Below, in pieces: positions 15,677-23,985 of a stretch of 64,000 bases of DNA (position 1 is its first letter; each line of letters begins with the position of its first letter). Below the pieces are notes generated by a model that saw nothing but the letters and a program-made list of their open reading frames with translations, searched no databases and was not told the origin of the DNA. This DNA comes from Conexibacter sp. CPCC 205762. Lineage in GTDB: Bacteria; Actinomycetota; Thermoleophilia; Solirubrobacterales; Solirubrobacteraceae. Both the position numbers and the translations under genes were made by a program. The stretch lies in contig NZ_JAUTDN010000027.1 in NCBI RefSeq assembly GCF_030646155.1, positions 1 to 64,000 on the forward strand, given 5' to 3'.

Positions 15677-18025
15677 ATGGCGACCAGCGACACCAACTCC
15701 GCTCGTCCGATCCTCAGCGCTGACTCCTCCTTCGGCGACGAGCAGACCAGGGCGCAGGGACACGGGCCGAAGTACCACCCTTACACCTACGCCGAGGTGC
15801 GTTCCCGCCTCGCGGGTCAGGTGCAGCACATCCGCAGCAACGTCGCGACGCTCCCCGACGAGTACCGCGGCGACCGCATCGTCGTACAGGCCAAACTGCA
15901 TCCCAACTACCTTGCGGCGACGCACCATCCGCGCGTCTTGCGCGAGGACGCCGACTTGGTCATGGTCGGGACACGCGCCTCTCGCGGCACGCTGCGCAAG
16001 CGCAGCGGCCCGGACCAAGAGGACATGCCGACCAAAACGCTTCTGCTCGCAGCCACCACCGCGTCTCTGGACCGCATGGGGCAACTTCTGACCAGCACGG
16101 CGCCGCCGGAGACGATCGCAGACGAGTTCGTGCGCTTCGAGAGCATCCTCCTGCCGGGACCTGAACGGATCGAGCGGCTTCACGTCGACGACGAGGACCC
16201 CGATGAAGCGTTGGTTTGGGAAGCGGTCCTGCATCCCGCCATCGACGTCAATGGACTGCCTTCGACCGCCGCTGCCGAACGGATCACGACTAAGCTCGAG
16301 ACGCTCGTCGAACGCCTCGACGGCGAGATGCGCCGTAAGTACCTGCGTCGCGTGGGGACCCTGACGTTCGTCCCGATCCGTCTTCCGCGTCGCGGCCTCA
16401 ACGACCTCGAACGCTTCAACCCGCTGCGCGCGGTGCGTCCGATGCCGCAGATGCGTCGCATTCCCGAAAAGCGCATCCGCAGTGCCGATCTTGGAGGAGC
16501 GGCCCCCGAGCCACCCAGCGCACGGCCACCGCGAGAACACCGCATCGCGGTGTTCGACGGGGGCGTCGATGCCACCCATCCGCTGCTCGCACCGTTCGTC
16601 AGCGAGGGCGATCTGACAAGCGCTCCGCGCGTCGAGCAGTTCGTCGCACATGGGACGCTCGTCTCGAGTGCCCTGCTTTACGGTCACATCCAGCCCGGCC
16701 GTCCGCTGCCAACCCCGCCAGCATACGTCGATCATTTCCGGGTCCTGCCGGCGCCCGCCGAGGTCGATCCCGCAGACGAGCCGTACTGGATCCTCGACCA
16801 GATCGTGGACGTTCTGCGCGACAAGCCTGTGCGCTGGCCGATCGTCAACCTGAGCCTCGGACCGGACGATTCGGCGATCGACGAGGATGCCGACATCAAC
16901 CGCTTCACCGCCGAGCTCGACCAGCTCATCGCGGACCTCGGCCTGACCGTTACAGTCGCCGTCGGGAACGAGGGCCAGCCGACGATCTCCTCCCTCGGCG
17001 AGGACCGTGTCATGGCCCCCGCCGATGGCGTCAACGTCCTTGCCGTCGGCGCGTGCGACGACCTGGCGCCTGACGAGCCCACCCGAGCGCCATACTCCTG
17101 CGTCGGACCTGGACGCCCTGGCCTGCGCGTCTCGCCCCTTGGGGTCGCCTTCGGAGGCAGCGACGCGCAGCACTTCATCGGCGCCGACGTCGGTGGCGGC
17201 TACCAAGTCAACATGGGCACGAGCTTCGCCGCGCCAACCGCTGCGCGCGGGATCGCGACTCTGTTGGCACCTGTTCCGTTCTCGGCCAACCTCGCACGCG
17301 GCATGGCGGCGCACTTCGCCACAGCGCCCAAGAAGCACGACCTCCCCACTATTGGCTACGGCCGTCTCCGCGACGACTACCGACACCTGCTCGACTGCGC
17401 ACCCGGGACCGTGACCGTCGTCGTACGGGACACCATCGAGCGCGGGATGACGCGCGCTTACCCAATGCCCTACCCCTTCTCCGGCCTCTCCGGTCGCGTG
17501 AAGGCTCGCTGGACCGTCTCTTTCATCTCACCGACCGATCCGCAGGACGCCGTCGAGTACACCCAGGCCGGCCTGGAGGTGGTCATGCGCCCTAACGCGA
17601 CCGCCTACACGATGAGCCTCAAGAACAGCGGCAAGAAGCCCATCGACGTCGACCTCCGCACAGATGGCAAGCTGATCCAGACTCTCGCTAGTCAGGGCTG
17701 GGCTCTTAGCCTGAACCCAAAGACCCGGTCCGGCAAGGCCGTGCGCAGCGAACACACACTGCGCGACGAGGGCAAGTGGGAAACCGTGATGCGCCACGAA
17801 GACGGCGCGAACGCCGACAAGCTGCATCTGCCGTCGATCTGGGTCACCTACTACGAGCGGGCCGAGGGCCAGCTGATCCCCAAGGCCACCGCGACATCGC
17901 TGGACTTCACGCTCGTCATGACGATCGAAAGCAAGAAGACGCTCGACCTCTACGAACAGGTACGCGCCGACGCGCGGTTCGCGGTTCTCACCCCACTCAC
18001 CGCGCCGATCCACGCGGGCACGTAG
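15677..18025 (+). CDS. Subtilisin-like serine protease (S8), predicted cytoplasmic
   Basis: A 782-aa protein. The catalytic triad is visible: Asp294 in IAVFDGGVDATHP (DGG rather than the usual D-S/T-G), His325 in VAHGTLVSSALL and Ser516 in NMGTSFAAPTAARG. The oxyanion Asn431 is in VAVGNEGQP. The first 285 residues form an uncharacterised domain and the last 240 or so a beta-rich region. There is no signal peptide, so it should act inside the cell, presumably regulated by the AAA+ protein. The ATG at 15677 has GGAG upstream; the next gene starts 5 nt after its stop. A role in proteolytic activation or self-killing is inference. Confidence 0.9.
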   Translation: MATSDTNSARPILSADSSFGDEQTRAQGHGPKYHPYTYAEVRSRLAGQVQHIRSNVATLPDEYRGDRIVVQAKLHPNYLAATHHPRVLREDADLVMVGTRASRGTLRKRSGPDQEDMPTKTLLLAATTASLDRMGQLLTSTAPPETIADEFVRFESILLPGPERIERLHVDDEDPDEALVWEAVLHPAIDVNGLPSTAAAERITTKLETLVERLDGEMRRKYLRRVGTLTFVPIRLPRRGLNDLERFNPLRAVRPMPQMRRIPEKRIRSADLGGAAPEPPSARPPREHRIAVFDGGVDATHPLLAPFVSEGDLTSAPRVEQFVAHGTLVSSALLYGHIQPGRPLPTPPAYVDHFRVLPAPAEVDPADEPYWILDQIVDVLRDKPVRWPIVNLSLGPDDSAIDEDADINRFTAELDQLIADLGLTVTVAVGNEGQPTISSLGEDRVMAPADGVNVLAVGACDDLAPDEPTRAPYSCVGPGRPGLRVSPLGVAFGGSDAQHFIGADVGGGYQVNMGTSFAAPTAARGIATLLAPVPFSANLARGMAAHFATAPKKHDLPTIGYGRLRDDYRHLLDCAPGTVTVVVRDTIERGMTRAYPMPYPFSGLSGRVKARWTVSFISPTDPQDAVEYTQAGLEVVMRPNATAYTMSLKNSGKKPIDVDLRTDGKLIQTLASQGWALSLNPKTRSGKAVRSEHTLRDEGKWETVMRHEDGANADKLHLPSIWVTYYERAEGQLIPKATATSLDFTLVMTIESKKTLDLYEQVRADARFAVLTPLTAPIHAGT

Positions 18026-18030
18026 ACAAC

Positions 18031-19227
18031 GTGGACCTCGCCGCTGCGCTGCTCCAGTTCGACCGCGCGGACACCAACCTCGCTCGCGCCGAAGCCTGCT
18101 GGAACGAGATGCGCGCCCTCATCCCCGAGGAGATCACGTTCATCTCCGGCAGCGACGACGCCGCGAGGTACAACGAACTGGCACGCGACCTCAGAGAGCT
18201 CGTCAAGGGACTGCCGGCGATCCACGGCGAAGTCCTCAGCATCGAGATCCCCGATCCCGACGATGTCGCGCAGAGTCGTCTCGACGCGCACGAGATCGGC
18301 GAGATCTCCATCGTGATCGACGTCGAGCGATCGTTGGCAGCACCCGGCGACGCCCTGGCGGGGTACCGACATCTGCTCGACCGGACCCGCCGACACATGG
18401 TGCGAAGCCCTGCTGGCGAGCTGTTCAAGCAGGTCGACGAACGCCTCGTCAAGCTGGCGGAACGGGTACCACGAGACGGAACGTCGCTCGCTGACGACAC
18501 CGAGTGGCGCCAGGTAGTCGAGACGATCACCGAGGCCGAGCGACTGGTTGGCAGCTCGGTCAAGCGCAACGGCCGATGGGGCGACCTTCGACGCCACATC
18601 GGGTTCGCACAGGCGGTAGATCTCCATGACATCGCCGAGAACGACTGGCCGTCGGTCCGGGCCGACCTGAAACAGGCTTTGTACGCCGAACGCGAACCCA
18701 TCGAGATCGATGTCGCAGACCTCGGGGCGCTTGCCAACGAGCAGCCGCAGGGACGTGTCTCGTCCGCATTGGCCTGGGACGCACTCGGCGACGACGAAGA
18801 CTTCGAGCGACTGGTGTTCTCGCTCATCAGCGCGTCAGACGGATACGAGAATTCAACGTGGTTGACCAAGACCAACGCTCCCGATCGCTCACGAGATCTC
18901 TCGGTCGACCGCGTCATTCGCGATCCGCTCGCCGGCACGATTCGGCAGCGAGTGATCATCCAATGCAAGCACTGGCGAGCGAAATCGGTCGCGGTTCCCG
19001 ACGTTGCCGCAACGCAAGCCGCAATGACGCTCTGGGAGCCGCCTGCCGTCGATGTCCTCGTGATCGCCACGACAGGTCGGTTCACCTCGGATGCCGTCGC
19101 CTGGATCGAGAAGCACAACCACGAAGGCAAGCGACCACGCATCGAGATGTGGGCCGACAGTCATCTCGAACTCCTGCTCGCGCAGCGGCCAGCACTCGTG
19201 AGCGAGTTCGGACTGCGGCCCAGCTAG
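18031..19227 (+). CDS. Mrr-like PD-(D/E)XK restriction endonuclease-family protein
   Basis: A 398-aa protein. Residues 1 to about 250 are helical and unrecognised. From DFERLVFSLISASDGYEN onward it follows the Mrr/restriction-endonuclease-like fold. A candidate metal-binding Asp289 is in RSRDLSVD, and QCK at 311-313 in RVIIQCKHWRAKS replaces the E-x-K motif, as Mrr proteins commonly do. VDVLVIATTGRFTSDAVAWI follows. It would cleave DNA, perhaps modified or foreign DNA. The GTG start is 5 nt after the protease stop, so the three genes form one operon. The long N-terminal half could be a regulatory domain or the protease target; that is speculation. Confidence 0.78.
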   Translation: MDLAAALLQFDRADTNLARAEACWNEMRALIPEEITFISGSDDAARYNELARDLRELVKGLPAIHGEVLSIEIPDPDDVAQSRLDAHEIGEISIVIDVERSLAAPGDALAGYRHLLDRTRRHMVRSPAGELFKQVDERLVKLAERVPRDGTSLADDTEWRQVVETITEAERLVGSSVKRNGRWGDLRRHIGFAQAVDLHDIAENDWPSVRADLKQALYAEREPIEIDVADLGALANEQPQGRVSSALAWDALGDDEDFERLVFSLISASDGYENSTWLTKTNAPDRSRDLSVDRVIRDPLAGTIRQRVIIQCKHWRAKSVAVPDVAATQAAMTLWEPPAVDVLVIATTGRFTSDAVAWIEKHNHEGKRPRIEMWADSHLELLLAQRPALVSEFGLRPS

Positions 19228-19349
19228 TCGCCGACGAGATCTTCGGCGCCGAAGATCTACCGCGAGGTCACACCACGCCGTGCGATCCCCGGAGCCGGGC
19301 TTGCCAACTTCTTCAGCAGCCCATTCGCGGATTCGCGCGACTTGACGCC

Positions 19350-20891
19350 TCAGCCGAGCCTGGCCCCGAGCGCCGCGCGCCGGCGCAGCAGCGGCGCCGC
19401 GCGGTAGCGCTCCTCGCGCAGCTCGTCGGAGAGGCCGTCGAGGGTCGCGAGGACGTGCGGGAGGCCGAGGGCGGCGGACCAGGCGATCGGGCCGCGGGGG
19501 TGGTTGACGCCCAGCTCCATGCCGGCGTCGACGTCGGCGGGGGTGCCGTTGCCCTCGCCGACGAGGAAGGCAGCCTCGTTGACGAGCTGGGCGACGATCC
19601 GGCCGAGCACGAGGCCCGGGCCGTCGCCGACCCATTCGGGGTGGCGGCCGAGCGTGCGGACCAGCTCCTCGGTCCGCGCGGCGGCGAGCGGGTCGGTCCG
19701 CGGCGTGCGTGTCAGCTCGACGAGCCGCGCGCCGTCCAGCGGCGCCAGCAGGTGGATGCCCGCCGCCTGCGGGTCGGTCAGGTGGAGTGACGCGCCCGCG
19801 ACGAAGCGGGCGCGCGGCGCCGCATCAGCGCCCGCCGCGGCACGCGACCCGCCGGCGGCGGCCGTGCCGCCCTCGATCGTCAGATACGGCTCGACGTGCT
19901 CGCCGACCTCCCAGCCGGCCTCCCGCGCCGCCTCCCGCAGCGCGTCGAGCGCCGGACCCTCCCCGGCGATCGTCAGCGGGCGGCCGTCGCCGCCGCCCGC
20001 GGCCGGCGGCTCGGGATCGGCCGGGCGCCCGGCGCCGTCGGCGTAGCTGTACCAGCCCTGGCCCGTCTTGCGGCCGAGGCGGCCGGCGGCGACCATCCGC
20101 GCGGCCAGCGGCGAGGGGCGGTAGCGCGGCTCCAGCGTCTGGCGGTAGAAGCCCTCGGCGACGGCGTGGTTGGTCTCGATCCCGATCAGGTCCATCAGCT
20201 CGAACGGCCCCATCCGGAAGCCGCCGGCCATCCGCACGACACGGTCGACCTGCTCGACGGTCGCCTGGCCGTCCTGGACGATCCGCAGCGCCTCCAGGAA
20301 GAACGGGCGGTTGACGCGGTTGACGAGGAAGCCGGCGATGTCGGCCGCGTCGATCACGCGCTTGCCCATCGCCTCGCCGACCGCGCGCGCCGTCGCGACG
20401 ACCTCCGGCGCGGTCGCGACGCCCGGGACGACCTCGGCCAGCTTCATCACCGGCGCCGGGTTGAAGAAGTGGAGCCCGACGACGCGCTCGGGCCCCGGCA
20501 CGCCCGCGGCGATCTCGGCGACCGACAGCGACGAGGTGTTCGTCGCGAGGACGCACTCGGGCCCGGCGATCTCGGCGAGCCGCTCGAACAGGTCGAGCTT
20601 GAGGTCGAGCCGCTCGGGCGCCGCCTCGATCACGAGGCCGCACGGCGCCAGCTGCTCCAAAGACGCCGCCGGCTCGACGCGCGCCCGGATCGCCGCCGCG
20701 TCGGCGGCGCTCAGCCGGCCTCTGGCGACCTGCCGGTCCAACCCGGCGGCGACGGTCGCGAGGCCGCGCTCCAGCGCCTGCGGGACGGGATCGTGGAGGA
20801 GCGTGCGGGCGCCGGCCTGCGCGGCGAGCTGGGCGATGCCGGCACCCATCGTGCCCGCGCCCACGACGCCGATCGTTCTCGGGATAGCCAT
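19350..20891 (-). CDS. 3-hydroxyacyl-CoA dehydrogenase
   Basis: A 513-aa protein. The NAD-binding N-terminus reads IGVVGAGTMGAGIAQLAAQAG, followed by EAAPERLDLKLDLF, NTSSLSV and GLHFFNPAPVMKLAEVV with the catalytic His. The 3HCDH C-domain shows GFLVNRVNRPFFLEAL and GPFELMDLIGIE, then LGRKTGQGWYSY. A second, shorter C-domain-like segment occupies the last 100 residues, as in PaaH-type enzymes of about 500 aa. It oxidises 3-hydroxyacyl-CoA to 3-ketoacyl-CoA with NAD. It is transcribed divergently from the acyl-CoA dehydrogenase gene; the operator-like palindrome lies between them. Its 3' end faces the accessory island. Confidence 0.93.
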   Translation of the reverse strand: MAIPRTIGVVGAGTMGAGIAQLAAQAGARTLLHDPVPQALERGLATVAAGLDRQVARGRLSAADAAAIRARVEPAASLEQLAPCGLVIEAAPERLDLKLDLFERLAEIAGPECVLATNTSSLSVAEIAAGVPGPERVVGLHFFNPAPVMKLAEVVPGVATAPEVVATARAVGEAMGKRVIDAADIAGFLVNRVNRPFFLEALRIVQDGQATVEQVDRVVRMAGGFRMGPFELMDLIGIETNHAVAEGFYRQTLEPRYRPSPLAARMVAAGRLGRKTGQGWYSYADGAGRPADPEPPAAGGGDGRPLTIAGEGPALDALREAAREAGWEVGEHVEPYLTIEGGTAAAGGSRAAAGADAAPRARFVAGASLHLTDPQAAGIHLLAPLDGARLVELTRTPRTDPLAAARTEELVRTLGRHPEWVGDGPGLVLGRIVAQLVNEAAFLVGEGNGTPADVDAGMELGVNHPRGPIAWSAALGLPHVLATLDGLSDELREERYRAAPLLRRRAALGARLG

Positions 20892-20926
20892 GGCAGCGAC
20901 GGTACATCACCGCGCATATTGACCGT

Positions 20927-20948
20927 GCAGTCTGTCCGGACATCATGT
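20927..20948. promoter_or_regulatory. Operator-like palindrome between the 3-hydroxyacyl-CoA dehydrogenase and acyl-CoA dehydrogenase genes
   Basis: The core TGTCCGGACA at 20933-20942 is flanked by GCA and TGT at 3-nt spacing. Here the symmetry extends further, with GACCGTGCA at 20921-20929 mirrored by TGTACGGTC at 20946-20954, giving a 34-bp near-palindrome. It fills much of the 70-nt divergent gap and lies 7 nt before the acyl-CoA dehydrogenase start. A TTGACC box at 20919-20924 could be a -35 element overlapped by the site. Confidence 0.65.
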
Positions 20949-20961
20949 ACGGTCACTCGTC

Positions 20962-22122
20962 ATGGCTACCATCGAGCGTCCTTCCGCGTCGATCTTCACC
21001 GACGTCCACGATCAGCTGCGCGAGTCGATCCGATCGTTCGTCGACCGCGAGATCGCGCCCCACGCCGCAAGCTGGGAGGAGACCACCTACCCCGACGCGA
21101 TCGTGCGCCGGATGGGCGAGCTGGGCTTCCTCGGGCTCTCGCTGCCCGAGCAGTACGGCGGTCAGGGCGGCGACTACTTCACGAACCTCGTGCTCGCCGA
21201 GGAGATCGCGCGCGGCGGCTCCGGCGGGCTGCTGATGGGCCTCTCCGTCCACACCGACATGGTCATGCCGCCGTTGCTGGAGTTCGGCAGCGAGGAGCAG
21301 AAGCAGCGCTGGCTGCCCGCCGGCACCGCGGGCGAGACGATCTTCGCGCTCGGCATCACCGAGCCCGACGCAGGCTCCGACGTCTCGGCGATCTCGACCC
21401 GGGCGGTGCGCGACGGCGACGACTGGGTCATCAACGGCACCAAGACCTACATCACCAACGGCCACCGCGCCGGGATGATGCTGACCGTCGTCAAGACCGA
21501 CCCCGACGCCGGCTACGACGGCTTCACGACCTTCCTGATCCCGATGGACACGCCGGGCGTCGTGCTGGAGAAGCCGCTGCACAAGATGGGCATGCACGCC
21601 TCCGACACGGCGCTGATCGCGCTGCAGGACGTGCGCGTCGGCCCCGAGGCGGTGCTCGGCGAGGTCGGCCGCGGCTTCCAGCAGATCATGTGGGAGCTGC
21701 AGGCCGAGCGCGCGATCGCCGCCGCCGGCTGCCTCGCCTACGCCCAGCGCGCCTTCGACCTGACGCTGGCGTACGCGCTGGAGCGCCGCACCTTCGGCAA
21801 GCCGCTCGGCAGGCATCAGGCGATCCGGCACAAGTTCGCGCGCATGGCGATGGAGCTGGAGGCGGCGCGCCGCCTGATCTACGCGACCGCGGCCGACTAC
21901 GCGGCCGGCAGGTACAACGTCCGCGAGATCTCGATGAGCAAGCTGAAGGCGACGCAGGTCGCCTGGATGGTCGCCGACGAGTGCGTGCAGATCCACGGCG
22001 GCGCCGGCTACATGAGCGAGTACCCGGTCGAGCGGATCCTGCGCGACCTGCGGCTCTACCGGATCGGCGCCGGCGCGGACGAGATCATGCTTGACGTGAT
22101 CGGCAAGTCGTACGGTCTTTAG
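20962..22122 (+). CDS. Acyl-CoA dehydrogenase, isovaleryl-CoA dehydrogenase-like
   Basis: A 386-aa flavoenzyme. Family signatures are ALGITEPDAGSDVSA, KTYITNGHRAG and QIHGGAGYMSEYPVERILRD. The loop that carries the catalytic Glu in medium-chain enzymes reads YRIGAGADEIM here, so that Glu is missing. Instead Glu249 in LQAERAIAAAG matches the helix-G Glu used by isovaleryl-CoA dehydrogenase. This suggests a branched or bulky acyl-CoA substrate. It introduces a 2,3 double bond and passes electrons to ETF. The TetR gene follows after 12 nt and is probably cotranscribed. Confidence 0.92.
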   Translation: MATIERPSASIFTDVHDQLRESIRSFVDREIAPHAASWEETTYPDAIVRRMGELGFLGLSLPEQYGGQGGDYFTNLVLAEEIARGGSGGLLMGLSVHTDMVMPPLLEFGSEEQKQRWLPAGTAGETIFALGITEPDAGSDVSAISTRAVRDGDDWVINGTKTYITNGHRAGMMLTVVKTDPDAGYDGFTTFLIPMDTPGVVLEKPLHKMGMHASDTALIALQDVRVGPEAVLGEVGRGFQQIMWELQAERAIAAAGCLAYAQRAFDLTLAYALERRTFGKPLGRHQAIRHKFARMAMELEAARRLIYATAADYAAGRYNVREISMSKLKATQVAWMVADECVQIHGGAGYMSEYPVERILRDLRLYRIGAGADEIMLDVIGKSYGL

Positions 22123-22134
22123 ACTGTCGCGGCG

Positions 22135-22773
22135 ATGGCCTCCGCGACCCGCAAGCCCCAGAGCAGACGCGCCGCCCGCCGCGAGGCGATCCGCGACCGG
22201 CTGCTGGAGGTCGTCCAGCGGCTGCTCGACGACGGCGAGAGCTTCACCGAGATCAGCGTCGAGCGGATGGTCCAAGAGGCCGGCATGTCGCGCTCGACCT
22301 ACTACGTCTACTTCGAGGACAAGGGCGACCTGCTGCGCGCCTGGTTCGGCGAGATCGAGGCCGAGATCGCCGAGGCGGTGTCGGGCTGGTGGGAGATCGA
22401 CGGCGACTCCTCGCGCGCGGACCTGCGCGCCGCGCTGTCGCGCGTGGTCGAGGTCTACCACCCGCACGCGCCGCTGATGGCCGCGACCTACGACGCCGCC
22501 GAGTACGACCCGAGCGTGCGCGAGCTGGTGACGGCGATGATGAGCGCGAACATCGCGAGCCTGCGCAAGCACATCCGCCAGGGCCAGGCGGCCGGCTTCA
22601 TCGACCCGCAGCTGCCGCCGGCGGAGACCGCCCAGTGGCTGACGTGGATGGCCGAGCGCGCCTTCCACGTCTTCCTGCGCGGGCTCAAGCCCGCGCAGCT
22701 GCGCGCCCAGATCGACGCCTACACGGCGATCGTCTGGAACACGCTCTACGCGCCGGCCCGCGCCGGCGCGTAG
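22135..22773 (+). CDS. TetR-family transcriptional regulator
   Basis: A 212-aa protein. The basic N-terminus is followed by a TetR helix-turn-helix (FTEISVERMVQEAGMSRSTY then YVYFEDKGDLL) at about residues 37-67. The C-terminal ligand domain is helical and contains several aromatic residues. The gene follows the acyl-CoA dehydrogenase gene by 12 nt, so it probably autoregulates through the palindrome at 20927-20948. It is the best candidate to bind the five ACA-N3-TGTCCGGACA-N3-TGT sites in the window, with an acyl-CoA intermediate as likely effector. The IclR protein at 29070 is the alternative. Confidence 0.9.
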   Translation: MASATRKPQSRRAARREAIRDRLLEVVQRLLDDGESFTEISVERMVQEAGMSRSTYYVYFEDKGDLLRAWFGEIEAEIAEAVSGWWEIDGDSSRADLRAALSRVVEVYHPHAPLMAATYDAAEYDPSVRELVTAMMSANIASLRKHIRQGQAAGFIDPQLPPAETAQWLTWMAERAFHVFLRGLKPAQLRAQIDAYTAIVWNTLYAPARAGA

Positions 22774-22780
22774 TCGCGCC

Positions 22781-23566
22781 TCAGCGCCCGCGGAAGACGG
22801 GCGCGCGCTTTTCGACGAAGGCGCCGATGCCGGCGCGCACGTCCTCGGTCAGCGCCAGCTCCGCCATCACCTGCCGCTCGGCGTCGAGCTGCTCGGGCCA
22901 CGAGCTGCGGCTCGCCGCGCCGATCAGCCGGCGCAGGTGGGCGTAGGCGCGCGTGGGCCCCGCCGCCAGCGTTCGCGCGCTGCGCTCGGCCTCCTCGGCC
23001 AGCTCCGCCGCCGGCACGACGCGGCTGACGAGCCCCCACTCGACGGCCTCCTGCGCGTTCAGCACCCGTCCCTCCGCGAGGAACTCCCACGCGCGGCGCG
23101 AGCCGGCCAGCCGCGTGACCGCCCACGAGCTGCCGCCGTCGCCGGTCATGCCGAGCCTCGCGAAGCCCGACGCGAGGCGCGCGTCGTCGGCGAGGATCAC
23201 GACGTCGGCGCACCACAGCAGCCCGAGGCCGCCGCCGGCCGCCGCGCCTTGGACGGCGGTGACGACCGGCACCTCCAGCGCCCCCAGCTGGGCGAGCCCG
23301 GCGTGGTAGCGCGAGATCATCCGCTGCAGCTCCGCCGGCAGGTCGTCGCCGACCCCGTTGAGATGGCGCAGATCGCCGCCGACGGTGAAGTTCGCCCCCT
23401 CTGCCTCGATCAGCAGCGCGCGCAGATCGGGTCGCGCCGCGCAGGCCGCGGCCGCGTCGTGCAGCTCGTCCACCAGCGTGCGGTCGATCGCGTTGTGCGC
23501 CTCGGGCCGCGTCAGTCGCAGCCGCGCGAGGCCGTCGTCCTCGAAGCGCAGGTCGACGACGCTCAT
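22781..23566 (-). CDS. Enoyl-CoA hydratase/isomerase family protein (crotonase)
   Basis: A 261-aa crotonase-fold protein. It shows LRLTRPEAHNAIDRTL, GANFTVGGDLRHLNG (first oxyanion segment, with T in place of the usual C), AVQGAAAGGGLGLLWCAD (second) and the tail EKRAPVFRGR. Its ATG overlaps the upstream NTF2-fold gene stop (ATGA at 23563-23566). It is convergent with the TetR gene, whose stop lies 7 nt away. The role is an enoyl-CoA step in the same catabolic programme. Confidence 0.9.
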   Translation of the reverse strand: MSVVDLRFEDDGLARLRLTRPEAHNAIDRTLVDELHDAAAACAARPDLRALLIEAEGANFTVGGDLRHLNGVGDDLPAELQRMISRYHAGLAQLGALEVPVVTAVQGAAAGGGLGLLWCADVVILADDARLASGFARLGMTGDGGSSWAVTRLAGSRRAWEFLAEGRVLNAQEAVEWGLVSRVVPAAELAEEAERSARTLAAGPTRAYAHLRRLIGAASRSSWPEQLDAERQVMAELALTEDVRAGIGAFVEKRAPVFRGR

Positions 23567-23985
23567 CGCCGAGCGCTCTCGTCGAGGGCGGCGCGCCACA
23601 GCGCGGTGTCGGTCCACTGCTCCAGCGCCGTGAGGCCGCCGCTGCCGCCGCTCCAGAGGTGGGCGAAGCGCGCGTTGACACGCACGTCGGTGCCGCGCAC
23701 GACGCCGCGATAGGTGCCGGCGACGAGCAGCCTGCCGTCGGCGCAGGGCACCCACGACTCGGGCTCGGCGACGACCTTGAAGGCCCTGCCGATCGCCCAC
23801 CAGCCGTCGCGCAGCATCGACGTCGGGCCGTGGTGGGTGCCCGCGCCGGCGGGCATGCCGTCGGCGATGCGGCCCTCGAACGTCGGTGCCAGCAGCCCCA
23901 TCACGACGTCGCCGTCGCCGCCCCCGAGCGCCGTGTAGAGACGCTCGACGGCCCCCTGAAGCCCTTCAGGCGACGACGCCGGCAT
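23563..23985 (-). CDS. NTF2-fold (SnoaL-like) protein
   Basis: A 140-aa protein beginning MPASSPEGLQGAVERLYTAL. The pattern of an N-terminal helix, a G-D-x-D-x-V turn, and a C-terminal beta sheet with FAHLWSGGSGGLTALEQWTD is typical of SnoaL/NTF2-like proteins. The GTHHGP segment fits the ligand cavity. Its function could be an isomerase, cyclase or binding protein. ATG 23985 is preferred over ATG 24006, though both overlap the end of the upstream CaiB-like gene. It is coupled to the crotonase by ATGA. Confidence 0.75.
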   Translation of the reverse strand: MPASSPEGLQGAVERLYTALGGGDGDVVMGLLAPTFEGRIADGMPAGAGTHHGPTSMLRDGWWAIGRAFKVVAEPESWVPCADGRLLVAGTYRGVVRGTDVRVNARFAHLWSGGSGGLTALEQWTDTALWRAALDESARR

